This document shows positions 44,069 through 53,677 of a stretch of DNA of 64,000 bases, piece after piece (position 1 is the first letter of the stretch; each line of letters opens with the position of its first letter). The DNA comes from Neobacillus sp. FSL H8-0543. GTDB taxonomy: Bacteria; Bacillota; Bacilli; Bacillales; Cytobacillaceae. Location: NCBI RefSeq assembly GCF_038592905.1, contig NZ_CP151943.1, positions 1,862,501-1,926,500 of the forward strand. The letters run 5' to 3'. Both the position numbers and the translations under genes were made by a program. The notes under the pieces were generated by a model. The model saw nothing but the letters and a program-made list of their open reading frames with translations. It did no database searches and was not told where the DNA came from.

Positions 44069-44961
44069 ACTAGAGGCAGTTGATTGAACGAACAATTTAC
44101 ATTTCAAATGAATAACCCTCCATCGTTTACGGTATTTTCTGACAACTCATACTATACACCTATTCCATTTGAATAAAATGTAACTAAAGTCATTTTTCAG
44201 CAAAAAACTGGGACGGTACTTTTTTATTAAAGACTGTTTTCGCATAGATGGTTGTTTTTCTTACTAATTATATTAACGCCTTTATAGAAGTTACTTAGGG
44301 TTCGGACTCGATTGCCTTGGGTTCAACAAACCTGTCCGAAGTTACGTAAAAAGCGTGATGAACGACAAAACGCAATCAGACGGTGGTGGAAATGTCGTTC
44401 ATAAAGGTGATGAACGACAAAACGCAGTTAGACGGTAATGGAAATGTCATTCATAAGGGTGATGAACGACAAAACGCAATCAGACGGTAGTGGAAATGTC
44501 GTTCATAAAGGTGATGAACGACAAAACGTAGTTAGATGGTAATGGAAATGTCATTCATAAGGGTGATGAACGACAAAACGCAGTTAGACGGTAATGGAAA
44601 TGTCATTCATAAGGGTGATGAACGACAAAACACAGTCAGACGGTAGTGGGAATGTCGTTCATAGGGGTCATGAACGACAAAACGCAGTTAGACGGTAGTG
44701 GGAATGTCGTTCATAAGCGTGATGAACGACAAAACGCAGTTAGACGGTAGTGGGAATGATGGAGTTACCTCAGGTCGGACTCGAATGGTCTCCAATTATC
44801 CTAACATCCTCAAAGTCCCATTAAAATGAACACAATTTAATACAGGAGCAACAAATTTTACAAAAAGAGCCTTATTAAAAAACCAATAAGAACACGTCAG
44901 CATTGTTATACTAGTAGGAGAGAACAACCGAAATACTATACTTGGAAGGCTGGTAATTAAA
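44069..44961. other. Gene-free region carrying hairpin array 1
   Basis: The left part (44069-44354) is AT-rich with no gene. The middle is the 52-bp tandem array (44355-44758). The right part (44759-44961) is the leader of the methyltransferase gene. No open frame longer than about 60 codons with a ribosome binding site is seen. Confidence 0.6.
44355..44758 (+). repeat. Tandem array 1: eight 52-bp hairpin units
   Basis: Units start at 44355, 44407, 44459, 44511, 44563, 44615, 44667 and 44719, the last one cut short. Each begins GTGATGAACGACAAAACG and has arms ATGAACGAC and GTCGTTCAT (9-bp perfect complement) around 27 bases. In some units the right arm is GTCATTCAT. The spacer between hairpins is seven bases. 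No spacer diversity is present, so it is not a CRISPR. Confidence 0.93.
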
Positions 44962-45663
44962 TTGACCTTTTATCGTTCATTAACACCTTTTTATGATGAG
45001 ATTTTTCCTACTAATGTAAAAGCTCTGAATTTTTTAAGATCCAACTTTAAACAGGGAGGATTATTGCTCGACGTGGGTGCAGGTACAGGTAATATGGCAC
45101 TCTATTTGGCAGAGGAAGGATTTAACGTGATCGCCACGGAACCAGAGAAAACAATGGCTCAGCAAATTCGTGAAAAAGCAACCAACCCTTCCATCCAGGT
45201 ATATACTAAAACCATGCAGCAAATAGAAGAATTTGAAGAAACCTTTGACGGTATATATTGCATTGGAAACACGCTCGTTCACCTAAACAATGTAGAGGAA
45301 ATCAACGAATTCCTTCAGCAAGTATACAGAAAGTTAACAGACGATGGCTTATTCATTTGCCAAATTGTCAACTTTGATAAAGTATTGTCTCAGCAGGATT
45401 TTTCATTCCCTGTCATTCAAAAGGAAACCTTTGAATTTAAACGCCAGTATGACTTAAAGGGTGATAAGGTTGCATTCACAACTACACTAACATCCGCTGG
45501 GCAATCCTTTTCTAATACAACTACTTTATATCCTGCCACATCCAAACAATTACTGCCTATTCTAAAAAATTGCGGGTTTCAAACTATCGAAACATACGGA
45601 AACTTTGAAAAGATCCCTTTTTCAGTAAACTCACCAGCATTCATTTTAGTTGCCAAAAAATGA
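44962..45663 (+). CDS. Class I SAM-dependent methyltransferase
   Basis: 233-residue methyltransferase with the SAM-binding motif I LLDVGAGTGNMALYLAEEG (about residues 34-52), acidic motif II VIATEPE and post-motif IYCIGNTLVHL. It starts FYRSLTPFYDEIFP in the style of YrrT/UbiE-like proteins; acceptor unknown. The start is TTG at 44962, with GGAAGGCTGG upstream at a rather long spacing; no ATG is available close by. It is monocistronic, lies between two tandem hairpin arrays and is followed by a terminator. No restriction gene is near, so a DNA-modification role is not supported. Confidence 0.88.
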   Translation: MTFYRSLTPFYDEIFPTNVKALNFLRSNFKQGGLLLDVGAGTGNMALYLAEEGFNVIATEPEKTMAQQIREKATNPSIQVYTKTMQQIEEFEETFDGIYCIGNTLVHLNNVEEINEFLQQVYRKLTDDGLFICQIVNFDKVLSQQDFSFPVIQKETFEFKRQYDLKGDKVAFTTTLTSAGQSFSNTTTLYPATSKQLLPILKNCGFQTIETYGNFEKIPFSVNSPAFILVAKK

Positions 45664-45683
45664 GCCAGATAAAGGGTTTACTT

Positions 45684-45708
45684 AAGAGGTGCACGACCTC
45701 TTTTTGCT
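45684..45708 (+). terminator. Terminator of the methyltransferase gene
   Basis: AAGAGGT pairs with ACCTCTT around GCACG, followed by TTTTTGC, 20 bases after the stop codon. Confidence 0.8.
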
Positions 45709-45790
45709 AAGCAAATGCCAGAGAATTTGACAACAAAAAAACATAGAAAAGAGTGCTTTTTTGATAGAAATTACACTCCTTTTTACTTTG

Positions 45791-46111
45791 GCTGATTGAG
45801 GACAGTTAGACAGATTTCAAAGCAGGTTTGTCCTCAAGAGAGCTGATTGAGGACAGTCTTACTGATTTCAAAACAGGTTTTGTCCTCAAGAGAGCTGATT
45901 GAAGACAGCTAGACTGATTTCAAAGCAGGTTTTGTCCTCAAGAGAGCTGATTGAGGACAGCTAGACTGATTTTAAAACAGGTTTTGTCCTCAAGAGCGGT
46001 GATTGAGGACAGTCTTACTGATTTCAAAGCAGGTTTTGTCCTCAAGAGCGGTGATTGAGGACAGTCTTACTGATTTCAAAAAAGGTTTTGTCCTCAAGAG
46101 CGGTGATTGAG
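45791..46111 (+). repeat. Tandem array 2: six 52-bp hairpin units
   Basis: Units start at 45791, 45842, 45894, 45946, 45998 and 46050, with a cut seventh at 46102; the period is 52 (51 for the first). Each unit has arms TTGAGGACA and TGTCCTCAA (9-bp perfect complement) around about 25 bases, with a spacer like GAGAGCTGA. The third unit has TTGAAGACA in its left arm. The sequence is unrelated to array 1, but period, arm length and loop size are nearly the same. Confidence 0.93.
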
Positions 46112-46189
46112 CAGTATTTCTACCGACAATTTTTTGAAGAAATATTCCCCAATTGGTACCAAACCCTTTATACAACAACAAAAATGGCA

Positions 46190-46213
46190 TACGTCAATTT
46201 GCATGCCATTTTG
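46190..46213 (-). terminator. Terminator of the DUF4132 operon
   Basis: On the minus strand AAAATGGCAT pairs with ATGCCATTTTTG around about ten bases, ending in TTTTTGTTG. It lies about 130 bases after the DUF4132 stop codon. Confidence 0.7.
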
Positions 46214-46232
46214 TGTCTTCGTGAACCCTCTA

Positions 46233-46317
46233 GGTGCAAGAGGACGGTTCTTTTTTCGAGCAAATGGGACGGCTCCACTAACAACCAAAAAACCCACCAG
46301 AACCATCCCCTTGGCAC
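46233..46317. repeat. Dispersed palindrome copy
   Basis: Has AAGAGGACGGTTCTTTTTTC at the left, an extra GGGACGGCTCC inside, and CCACCAGAACCATCCCCTTGG at the right. It lies between the terminator and the DUF4132 stop codon. Confidence 0.7.
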
Positions 46318-46339
46318 ATCCTTGGCCATTCCCCCGATC

Positions 46340-49300
46340 CTAAACCATCTGCACCAACACGGTCGGGTCTTTTATCTTATGATCCTCGGCAAGCATAACA
46401 ATCTTAGAGGTGATTTCAGCAGTTTTCGGGTCATCGTCGATAAATGGCAGGAACAACCGGCCTCGATGCTGGGAGTGAATAGGGAGGATTGCTATGGCAC
46501 CGTTTGCCATTTTATGAACAACCCCGCTGCCAAGATGGACCGTATATTCACCAAGTTTCCCCTTCACCAACGCATGCGAACCTTTCAGCTCAACATTGGT
46601 TAGTTTTAGTAACCTCAGCAATTCGCTCATGATTGCTGCTCTCATTTCAATCGTCGATAGACTTGCTTCTGGATCAACGCCGCCTACATGAGCGACACTG
46701 ACGACTAAATCAATATCCCGCATGATTTCAGAAAACAGTACCTCTGGGACATCCACAAACGGAACCGATTTTCCTGTATTCCTGTCGGAAAATTGAACTC
46801 CCTCGATCGTTGGTGCCTCTACATCGGCAGGTGAATACCAGTCTGCCATTGCATAGATATGGGCAAGAATGTTTTCCTTATAATATACCTTTTGAAGACC
46901 TTCATCATAGCTGACCGTCCAGCCTCTGCTTTTAAGAAGGGCAGCCGCCTTTCTTGGCTGAATTTGATGGCCATCGTATCGAGACGAAATCACACGCGAC
47001 GCGAGCTCATCGGCATTCGGTCTATATAATTCCCTAAATACCTGTTTAAAAGGCTGGATTATTCCTCTATCAAAAATATCCTTCTGAAAAGCGGCCCATT
47101 TTCCGCTTTTATAAAGATGAACAGGATGAGCAATCACACAGACATCCTCATGCCCTATTTCAAAAATCTCTCCATCGCATCCAACAAGCGCCCCATCCTT
47201 AATATAGCCTAAATGGTCACCCGATTGAAAAACAAGATGCTGCAATAACGGATAGATAACCGGATGCTCCGAAAGCCCCTCAAGCTCACTCGCAGTAAAT
47301 CCATCCCCTGCCTCCATCGCTTTTTCCAGCATGGTTCGGGCTCGTGAATACTGCTCCTTTAATGACCTGTGAACCGCCTTTAGTTCTTTCACATACTCAT
47401 GATTCTTAAACCTTGGCGGAATACTCTTGAGCGACTTCCCGTCCTTCCCGACAGCAACCGTTGCTCGGCCCCATTCATCAATCGCAAGATGCAATTCAAC
47501 ATCCTCAACCATGGCTGGTTTTAAGAAAGGTTCAATCGCTCGAATTTTTTCCGTTTCCATATACCAAGTGAACCGGTTGGTATCGGAAAAACCTGCATTT
47601 CGCGCAAGATTTTCCAACGAAAGCGCAACAGCCTTCCCCTCGCTGGCACGGCGCTGGGCACCAAACTGCTTGCTTTCTTTTAAAAATACATGGAGGTATT
47701 CATAACGATGTAAGGCTTCTTTTTTCTCCTTGCTTAAAGGGATCAATCCATAGCAAAGCACATAGTCCTTATTTCTTTTTCCCGCTATAATTTCTTCCAC
47801 CTTCGCTTCCGTAAGCTTTCCTAACATCGCATCGGTAAACAGCTGGGATCGTTTATGCAGACCGCCCCCTGCAATATATTTCGCACTAGTGTAAACCACC
47901 TTAAATCGTTTTTCACCCAATAACGCAAACGCTTCTTTAAACCAATCAATATCAAAAGCTCCACTTTTTAAGTCCTCTGGAGAAATCGGCGAATAGCGCG
48001 CCACAATCGTTTGTTTTTCATTTGAAAAAGCTTCATTGATATGTGCATGGAAATACCAACCTGCTGACTTTAGCCCTGGCCAGTTCAAATACTTTTCTAC
48101 AATATCCAGCCATTGCGGCGAATACATAGCAGCATCCACAAGTTGCTGATCCGTCACCTTTCTTTTTCCCAAAAGCTCCTTCAGCGTATGCTCATCCTCA
48201 CCCTCGGACGGATAACAGTTTTTCAACAAATGGCTGAAAATTTCCTTCTTGGTACTATCGTCACCGACAAAATTATAGCCGCGAACATAGGTATCCTTTC
48301 CGGCACCGATTAGAATATCCACAAAGAATTTAGTACCCGAGACACGATAAATCTTCGAGACCAACCGACTTACCTCTGTTGTCATATCTCCCCGCTTCAG
48401 TTCGATGCTGACTAACCGGTCCACCGTCTTTTGACAAACCTCATTGAGCTTCTGACAGGCAGCAACCGTTTTATGCAGATAAAATTCGGAATGGGTTATG
48501 GTGCGTAAATTTTCAGGACTTAACGGCCGGCCGCATAGCTCGGTATACAATTCGTTTTCATCCACCAGGCCCATCGTATAGGCTTTTTCAAAATCCGCTA
48601 ACTGAATACAGGTATGGGAGGTAAAGCCTGATGCCTTATACAAGCCATACCCGATTTGGAAAACGTCTTTAAAATCCTGATCCTCCCCGCTGCTAAAAGC
48701 GCGCATATGGCTATACCAAAATGAGATCTCCTGTGCATTCACCAATTTATTCGAATGGCCACCATAATAATAGTGGCCTGTTGCCTCTGCCTTTTCGAAC
48801 TCCTCAGCAAAGCGATAGGCAGGGATTTGATGATATAAAAAGCAGACCATATCCCGGCACAGTTCAAATATTTCCGTACGAGGACATTCATTTAATAGGG
48901 CATCAAAAATAGTAAAAATATGACTTGCGTAAGGCAGGCTCGCCTTAAACTCATTAAATTCTTTTTCCTTTATCGGAAACAGCTGTTTGAGCAATTTCTC
49001 GTACCAATCCCTTTTCACTTGATACGAATAATGATTAAAACTAGAATAGAAAAGGATTTCTAATAGTTTTCTGGTGGATAAATCATGCTCCTTGGCAGCG
49101 TCCCTCCACACCTCAGGCAGCGGATAATCCTCTAGTGTTAAATCACCATCCCGATTACTGCGGCTGCGGATACTTCTTAGACTATACTCTCCACCAAGGA
49201 TGACTTTCTCCCGTCCCCCGTTCCAGCTTTCAACCTCGTATTCTACCTCTCGATGTTGATCAACCAAGCTGCTAAACGCCAGCAAAATCTTTTTAATCTC

Positions 49301-51265
49301 CTGAAAGGACGAAGCTATTAAATCCTTACTAGAAAAGCCTGAAGGCACTGGTATCGCGGGTAGGGAGAGCTGCTGTTTAGGATCATAAAGCCCAAACCCC
49401 TCCACTATCGAAAAATCACTTTCTGTTATTTTTTCGACCAATACCTTGGCTGTTTGGGAAGTATCAGAAAGCGAGGCTGCTAGCTGTCTGCACTCATCTG
49501 CAATCCTTTCCATCCTTGGATTCTTATCAATCGCCGCAATCATATCCAGGCCGGCAAGCTGTTTATGTTCGTTTTTATCGGTAACAAGCCGTTTAACACT
49601 GCCAACTAGCTCTTTAGGAGGTTGCTCAAGCAATAGGGAAAGGGCATTTTTTCGCAAATCACCTGCCTTATATTGAAGTAATTCTTCAATCATCCGATAA
49701 TCCTCAGGTGCTAAGGATAACTTCTTCACCATTAGCAAAGCAGTCGAACGGACATGTGAACTCTTATCTCCCAAAAATTCAATCAGCGCCGTTTTTTGTT
49801 TAAGCGTTTTCGGATTTTGTAAAAAGAAAGTCAGAAACGTTGACCGGGTTCCCACACTCATATAACCTCTGTAATCGAGCAGTAAATCAACCTTTTCATT
49901 GTCTGGATGATCGGTGAAGGTCTGCAGCATTTTACCAAGAATCTCATCACGGGTAACGACAATTCGACACCACGGAAACGGACTTTCTGTAAACGTTTTT
50001 TCTTTTTTCGGCATACTGTCTAGCATGTCTTTAAGCTTTTCAAACAGTTCCTCCGAGCTGCAAATCCCTTCAATCTCCTGATATTTATTTAGGTCCTCTC
50101 GAGTCGAATAATTATTTGCGTCACTAAAAAGATTCTTAACGACACAGCTTTTCACCTCTAAATCAGGATCATCTAACAGAGGTACCGCATAGCCGTGCTG
50201 AAAACGCGGAATCTGAAGCTGCTGTAGAAAGTAGAGAGCGGTTAATCGTTTATATTTTTCAGCTGCAGCACTCAATTCCGTAATCCTGCATTCAACCAAC
50301 GCAACATCAGTAAACGCTAGCGACCACAATCCCATATAAATTAGCATCGTATCGCTGCTCTTCAAGCATTCTTCCTGATACTCGTTTTGAGTCAGACATC
50401 TGTAGGCAGTTACGAGGCATTTTTTTATAACGGCAGGTTTCTCCGCAGTTATTCCGAGACCCGTCCAAACATCAAGGGCGCGAACAACCGATGAATAACG
50501 AACCAAATCATGATCAAGAATGATCTTTAGTAAATACAGAAAGCCTTCCTTTGACCCTTCGTCCATACATTCCACAATCGTTTGGCGCAGACCCTCCTGA
50601 AGCTTGGCGGCAAGCAGCAGATCGCCCGCCCATTTATGCGCCTTTTCACTACGGCTCATGACCAATCCTTTAATGATCTCACGGGTGAGCAGACCAGTGT
50701 TGTTCTCTCCATATACCATTTCCTCAAAGGTGCTCATTACCTCTTCATTGTTCTCATCAATCTCCAACGCTAAAAGGTCTGGAAGCACAGGGTTGCCGGT
50801 GAAACGATTATTTTTCTCTGAAAAATACGTCTTGTAGGAAAAATTTTCCGCTGCCATTCGAAGCATCCCATGAAGCTTGTCAATCGCAGTAGAAAGATAG
50901 ATAGAATCATAGGTTTTGGTACGAAAGGAACGCCGCTGTTCTCCCAGCAAGTAGGTATAGTGGTGACTGTTATCCCAGATGGTTTTAAACTTCCTTGCGC
51001 CTTCCTTACCAAAGAGGGTAACCAGAACCTTAAACTCTGAATCTGCAAAAACACTCGATAGCCCAGCAGTATTCCCATTCCATAAAGCATGAGTTAGCTG
51101 ATTCTGTCTCTTGTTCCTTTCAGCATAGTCAAAATCCTTAATCGTATAACAGGAGATGATTGCGTTTAAAATCTGCTTATTTCGGCCAAGAGTAAAAATG
51201 GACTTAGCCTTTAGCTTTTCCACATATTTTTTCATTGCCTCATTGCTCTGATAATAATAGTACAT
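46340..51265 (-). CDS. Giant DUF4132-type protein
   Basis: 1641-residue cytoplasmic protein. Residues about 30-600 are helical with HEAT-like repeats (YAVPLLDDPDLEVKSCVVKNLF, LIEFLGDKSSHVRSTALLMVKKL, AGDLRKNALSLLLEQPPKEL). The C-terminal quarter has segments typical of DUF4132/MolR relatives, such as LENLARNAGFSDTNRFTWYMET, ELHLAIDEWGRATVAVGKDGKSLKSIPP and GALVGCDGEIFEIGHEDVCVIAHPV. The family function is not established. GAGGTGTTGAT supports the ATG. The 139-residue protein gene lies 9 bases upstream and is co-transcribed. No membrane segment or signal peptide. The family name is from memory and worth confirming. Confidence 0.8.
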   Translation of the reverse strand: MYYYYQSNEAMKKYVEKLKAKSIFTLGRNKQILNAIISCYTIKDFDYAERNKRQNQLTHALWNGNTAGLSSVFADSEFKVLVTLFGKEGARKFKTIWDNSHHYTYLLGEQRRSFRTKTYDSIYLSTAIDKLHGMLRMAAENFSYKTYFSEKNNRFTGNPVLPDLLALEIDENNEEVMSTFEEMVYGENNTGLLTREIIKGLVMSRSEKAHKWAGDLLLAAKLQEGLRQTIVECMDEGSKEGFLYLLKIILDHDLVRYSSVVRALDVWTGLGITAEKPAVIKKCLVTAYRCLTQNEYQEECLKSSDTMLIYMGLWSLAFTDVALVECRITELSAAAEKYKRLTALYFLQQLQIPRFQHGYAVPLLDDPDLEVKSCVVKNLFSDANNYSTREDLNKYQEIEGICSSEELFEKLKDMLDSMPKKEKTFTESPFPWCRIVVTRDEILGKMLQTFTDHPDNEKVDLLLDYRGYMSVGTRSTFLTFFLQNPKTLKQKTALIEFLGDKSSHVRSTALLMVKKLSLAPEDYRMIEELLQYKAGDLRKNALSLLLEQPPKELVGSVKRLVTDKNEHKQLAGLDMIAAIDKNPRMERIADECRQLAASLSDTSQTAKVLVEKITESDFSIVEGFGLYDPKQQLSLPAIPVPSGFSSKDLIASSFQEIKKILLAFSSLVDQHREVEYEVESWNGGREKVILGGEYSLRSIRSRSNRDGDLTLEDYPLPEVWRDAAKEHDLSTRKLLEILFYSSFNHYSYQVKRDWYEKLLKQLFPIKEKEFNEFKASLPYASHIFTIFDALLNECPRTEIFELCRDMVCFLYHQIPAYRFAEEFEKAEATGHYYYGGHSNKLVNAQEISFWYSHMRAFSSGEDQDFKDVFQIGYGLYKASGFTSHTCIQLADFEKAYTMGLVDENELYTELCGRPLSPENLRTITHSEFYLHKTVAACQKLNEVCQKTVDRLVSIELKRGDMTTEVSRLVSKIYRVSGTKFFVDILIGAGKDTYVRGYNFVGDDSTKKEIFSHLLKNCYPSEGEDEHTLKELLGKRKVTDQQLVDAAMYSPQWLDIVEKYLNWPGLKSAGWYFHAHINEAFSNEKQTIVARYSPISPEDLKSGAFDIDWFKEAFALLGEKRFKVVYTSAKYIAGGGLHKRSQLFTDAMLGKLTEAKVEEIIAGKRNKDYVLCYGLIPLSKEKKEALHRYEYLHVFLKESKQFGAQRRASEGKAVALSLENLARNAGFSDTNRFTWYMETEKIRAIEPFLKPAMVEDVELHLAIDEWGRATVAVGKDGKSLKSIPPRFKNHEYVKELKAVHRSLKEQYSRARTMLEKAMEAGDGFTASELEGLSEHPVIYPLLQHLVFQSGDHLGYIKDGALVGCDGEIFEIGHEDVCVIAHPVHLYKSGKWAAFQKDIFDRGIIQPFKQVFRELYRPNADELASRVISSRYDGHQIQPRKAAALLKSRGWTVSYDEGLQKVYYKENILAHIYAMADWYSPADVEAPTIEGVQFSDRNTGKSVPFVDVPEVLFSEIMRDIDLVVSVAHVGGVDPEASLSTIEMRAAIMSELLRLLKLTNVELKGSHALVKGKLGEYTVHLGSGVVHKMANGAIAILPIHSQHRGRLFLPFIDDDPKTAEITSKIVMLAEDHKIKDPTVLVQMV

Positions 51266-51274
51266 ATCAACACC

Positions 51275-51694
51275 TCACCACATTCTTCCTGACAGCATCG
51301 TAAATCGGATGAAGGTCAGCACATCCCCTTCTTTAATCGCAAGCGGCGCGTCAAGACTTTCGCTCTCCTCGTCGCCAATAAATACTCTGTATAAACCATC
51401 CGTAAACGCCAGCATCGCCGTTTCAATCGCTTTTTCAGCATCCGCCTGCTGCTCATTGACCCGATAGCCAAAGCCCACCTTTCCCGTAGAAACCTGCGAC
51501 TCGATTTCATCAAAAGAAAGATAGTGGACAAGCTTCGAATCTAGCGGTCTACTATTGTAGCTTTCCACATTTTTATGAATAATCTCCGTAATAAGCTCTC
51601 TTAAGGTTGATGGATTACCGTTTAAAACCAACTCTTCTTCCTTAATAAACTCCTTCCGTTTTCCAGCTTGCTTAACCGAAACAAAAACCTTCAT
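51275..51694 (-). CDS. Small conserved partner of the DUF4132 protein, possible beta-grasp fold
   Basis: 139-residue protein. It opens with a beta strand, a basic turn and a second strand (MKVFVSVKQAGKRKEFIKEEELVL), then a helix (TLRELITEIIHKNV). It ends LAIKEGDVLTFIRFTMLSGRMW. Strand-turn-strand-helix with a late EGD-x-(I/V)-x-F-x-R segment is reminiscent of ubiquitin-like/beta-grasp proteins, but the C-terminus is not the diglycine of ThiS/MoaD. It is nine bases upstream of the DUF4132 gene, implying joint function. No known name. Confidence 0.7.
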   Translation of the reverse strand: MKVFVSVKQAGKRKEFIKEEELVLNGNPSTLRELITEIIHKNVESYNSRPLDSKLVHYLSFDEIESQVSTGKVGFGYRVNEQQADAEKAIETAMLAFTDGLYRVFIGDEESESLDAPLAIKEGDVLTFIRFTMLSGRMW

Positions 51695-51738
51695 TCATCC
51701 TCACCCCTTGTTAGGATAATTATACCAATTTACGTTTG

Positions 51739-51806
51739 GCCCAGGTGGTTCCAGAGGGCGTTCTCCTGTTTTTTTTAATAGAGCCACCAAAATCTGTCCC
51801 CCTGGA
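51739..51806. repeat. Dispersed palindrome copy (degenerate)
   Basis: GTTCCAGAGGGCGTTCTCCTG at the left and GCCACCAAAATCTGTCCCCC at the right. It lies upstream of the DUF4132 operon. Confidence 0.6.
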
Positions 51807-51841
51807 TTAGGTACAAATGGTACCCCGCCATTAAAAATAGG

Positions 51842-52797
51842 GTCAGGGATTAAATCCGCAGATAGAATGATGATTTAGGCAGATAGAACTTCGAAAAAGG
51901 CAGATAGAGCCATCATTTTGGCTGATAAGAAATATTTCGGTAGTAAAAGTAAGCCCCAAAGCATTTAGTGTCTAAGAAACTCAACTATTTATTAGAATTA
52001 AATCCCATATAAAGGAATTTTAGGTGCCGAAGTGAGGTAACTTTAGTTTATAAACAGAGTCAGGGATCAAATACGCAGATAGAATCATGATTTAGGCAGA
52101 TAGAACTTCGAAAAAGGCAGATAGAGCCATCAATTTGGCAGATATGAGATACTTCGCTGGTAAAAGTAAATCCCAAAGCATTTAGTGTCTAAGAAACTCA
52201 ACTATTTATTAGAATCAAATCCCATATAAAGGAAATTTAGGTGTCGAAGTGAGGTAACTTTAGTTTATAAACAGAGTCAGGGAGCAAATCCGCAGATAGA
52301 ACATCTAAAAAGGCAGATTGAGCCATCCATTTGGCAGATAAGAGATACTTCGCTGGTAAAAGTAAGCCCAAAAGCATTTAGTGTTTAAGAAACTCAACTA
52401 TTTATTAGAATCAAATCCCATATAAAGGAAATTTAGGGGCCGAAGTGAGGTAACTTTAGTTAATAAACAGGGTCAGGGAGCAAATCCGCAGATAGAATGA
52501 TGATCTAGGCAGATAGAACTTTCGAAAAAGGCTGATAGAGCCATCAATTTGGCAGATAAGAGATACTTCGCTGGTAAAAGTAAGCCACAAAGCACCTAGT
52601 GTCTAAGAAACTCAACTATTTATTAGAGTAAAATACCATATAGAGGAAATTCAAGTGCCGAAGTGAGGTATCTTTAGTTTATAAATAGAGTCAGGGATCA
52701 AATCCGCAGATAGAATGATGATTTAGGCAGATAGAACTTCGAAAAAGGCAGATAGAGCCATCAATTTCGCAGATAAGAAATAATTCGGTGGAAAGGC
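51842..52797 (+). repeat. Nested 217-bp tandem repeat
   Basis: Units start at 51842, 52059, 52276, 52472 and 52690, giving lengths 217, 217, 196, 218 and a partial. Each starts GTCAGGGA-x-CAAATCCGCAG and contains GCAGATAGA-type sub-repeats every about 21 bases (CCGCAGATAGA, GGCAGATAGAACTTCG, GGCAGATAGAGCC, GGCAGATAAG). A longer conserved tail with AGTGTCTAAGAAACTCAACT follows. The third unit is shorter by exactly one 21-bp sub-repeat. There is no open frame through it. It fills most of the 1.1-kb gap before the PAP2 gene. Confidence 0.93.
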
Positions 52798-52830
52798 CAC
52801 CAAAACAATCCCCTCGGCGTTACCTCGTCT

Positions 52831-53502
52831 TCACCTTGGGTTTTTGGATAAAACCAGCCGTTCGTATCTTCTTTCTTTATATCTTTGGTATACCCAAATC
52901 ACACTAGAGAGCCAAAAGCCGCTCGCGAGATAGCCCCCGATTACATCACTCGGGTAGTGAACTCCCAGATAAACGCGGCTAGTACCAATCATCAGGATGA
53001 ATACACTGCTGCCCAGAATCAGAATGGTTCGCCCCAACCTGGTGGGAATATGACGCCAAAACAAAAAGGTAATCATCCCGTAAATGGCAAAGGCATTCAT
53101 CGAATGGCCGCTTGGAAAGCTATAGCCGCCAATCTCAATCAGACGATGAAACTCTGGTCGTGCTCGTTGAAAGAAATTTTTCAAAATCGAAACGAGGATA
53201 GGTGTCCCAGCCACAACGATAATGAACAAAATAAGCTCCGAACGATCCTTCTGAACTCTGTACAACAAGTAAAGAGCCACCAAAGCAATGATAATCGCGG
53301 CTTTAGTGGAGCCGACATAGGTGAAAAATTTCATAACAGTGGTTAAGGCTGGAGCCTCTAGCCCTTGAACGAAAGAAATCACCACTCTGTCAAATGCCAG
53401 CAGACCCTCTGTCCCTTTAACCGCTATAGCTAACAAAGTAAAGCCAATAAGTGCTCCGACACTGATAAAAAATGCCCATAACAACTGTACCTTTAAATTC
53501 AA
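52831..53502 (-). CDS. PAP2-family membrane phosphatase
   Basis: 223-residue membrane protein with about six helices and the full acid-phosphatase triad motifs: KNFFQRARP, PSGHSMNAF (catalytic histidine) and SRVYLGVHYPSDVIGG. Likely dephosphorylates undecaprenyl diphosphate, phosphatidylglycerol phosphate or similar lipids on the outer face. The start is TTG at 53502, with GCGAGG eight bases upstream; ATG codons near it are out of frame. It is not in an obvious operon. Confidence 0.93.
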   Translation of the reverse strand: MNLKVQLLWAFFISVGALIGFTLLAIAVKGTEGLLAFDRVVISFVQGLEAPALTTVMKFFTYVGSTKAAIIIALVALYLLYRVQKDRSELILFIIVVAGTPILVSILKNFFQRARPEFHRLIEIGGYSFPSGHSMNAFAIYGMITFLFWRHIPTRLGRTILILGSSVFILMIGTSRVYLGVHYPSDVIGGYLASGFWLSSVIWVYQRYKERRYERLVLSKNPR

Positions 53503-53604
53503 AATGCATTCCTCGCATCCCTAAATAGTGTTTCAAAAAAGTTAAAGCCACGACATACTTTTCCCTTTTTAGACACTCATTATTAGTTTCAGCGAAAAAA
53601 GCCA

Positions 53605-53671
53605 GTGTGGCCACGGACACGATTATACTGGCTCATATTGCCAAAAAACAACAGAAGTCTCCCCTTGGCTT
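53605..53671. repeat. Degenerate palindrome copy
   Basis: GCCACGGACACGATTATACTGG at the left and ACAGAAGTCTCCCCTTGGC at the right. It lies between the PAP2 gene and the small membrane protein gene. Confidence 0.45.
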
Positions 53672-53677
53672 TCCCAT

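Noticed and set aside
44962..45663. Restriction-modification methyltransferase
   Set aside because: Motifs fit small-molecule or RNA/protein class I methyltransferases; DNA-methylase motifs (DPPY/NPPY, PCQ) are absent and no nuclease is nearby.
44355..46111. CRISPR array
   Set aside because: Units are repeated over their whole 52 bp; there are no variable spacers between constant repeats and no cas genes.
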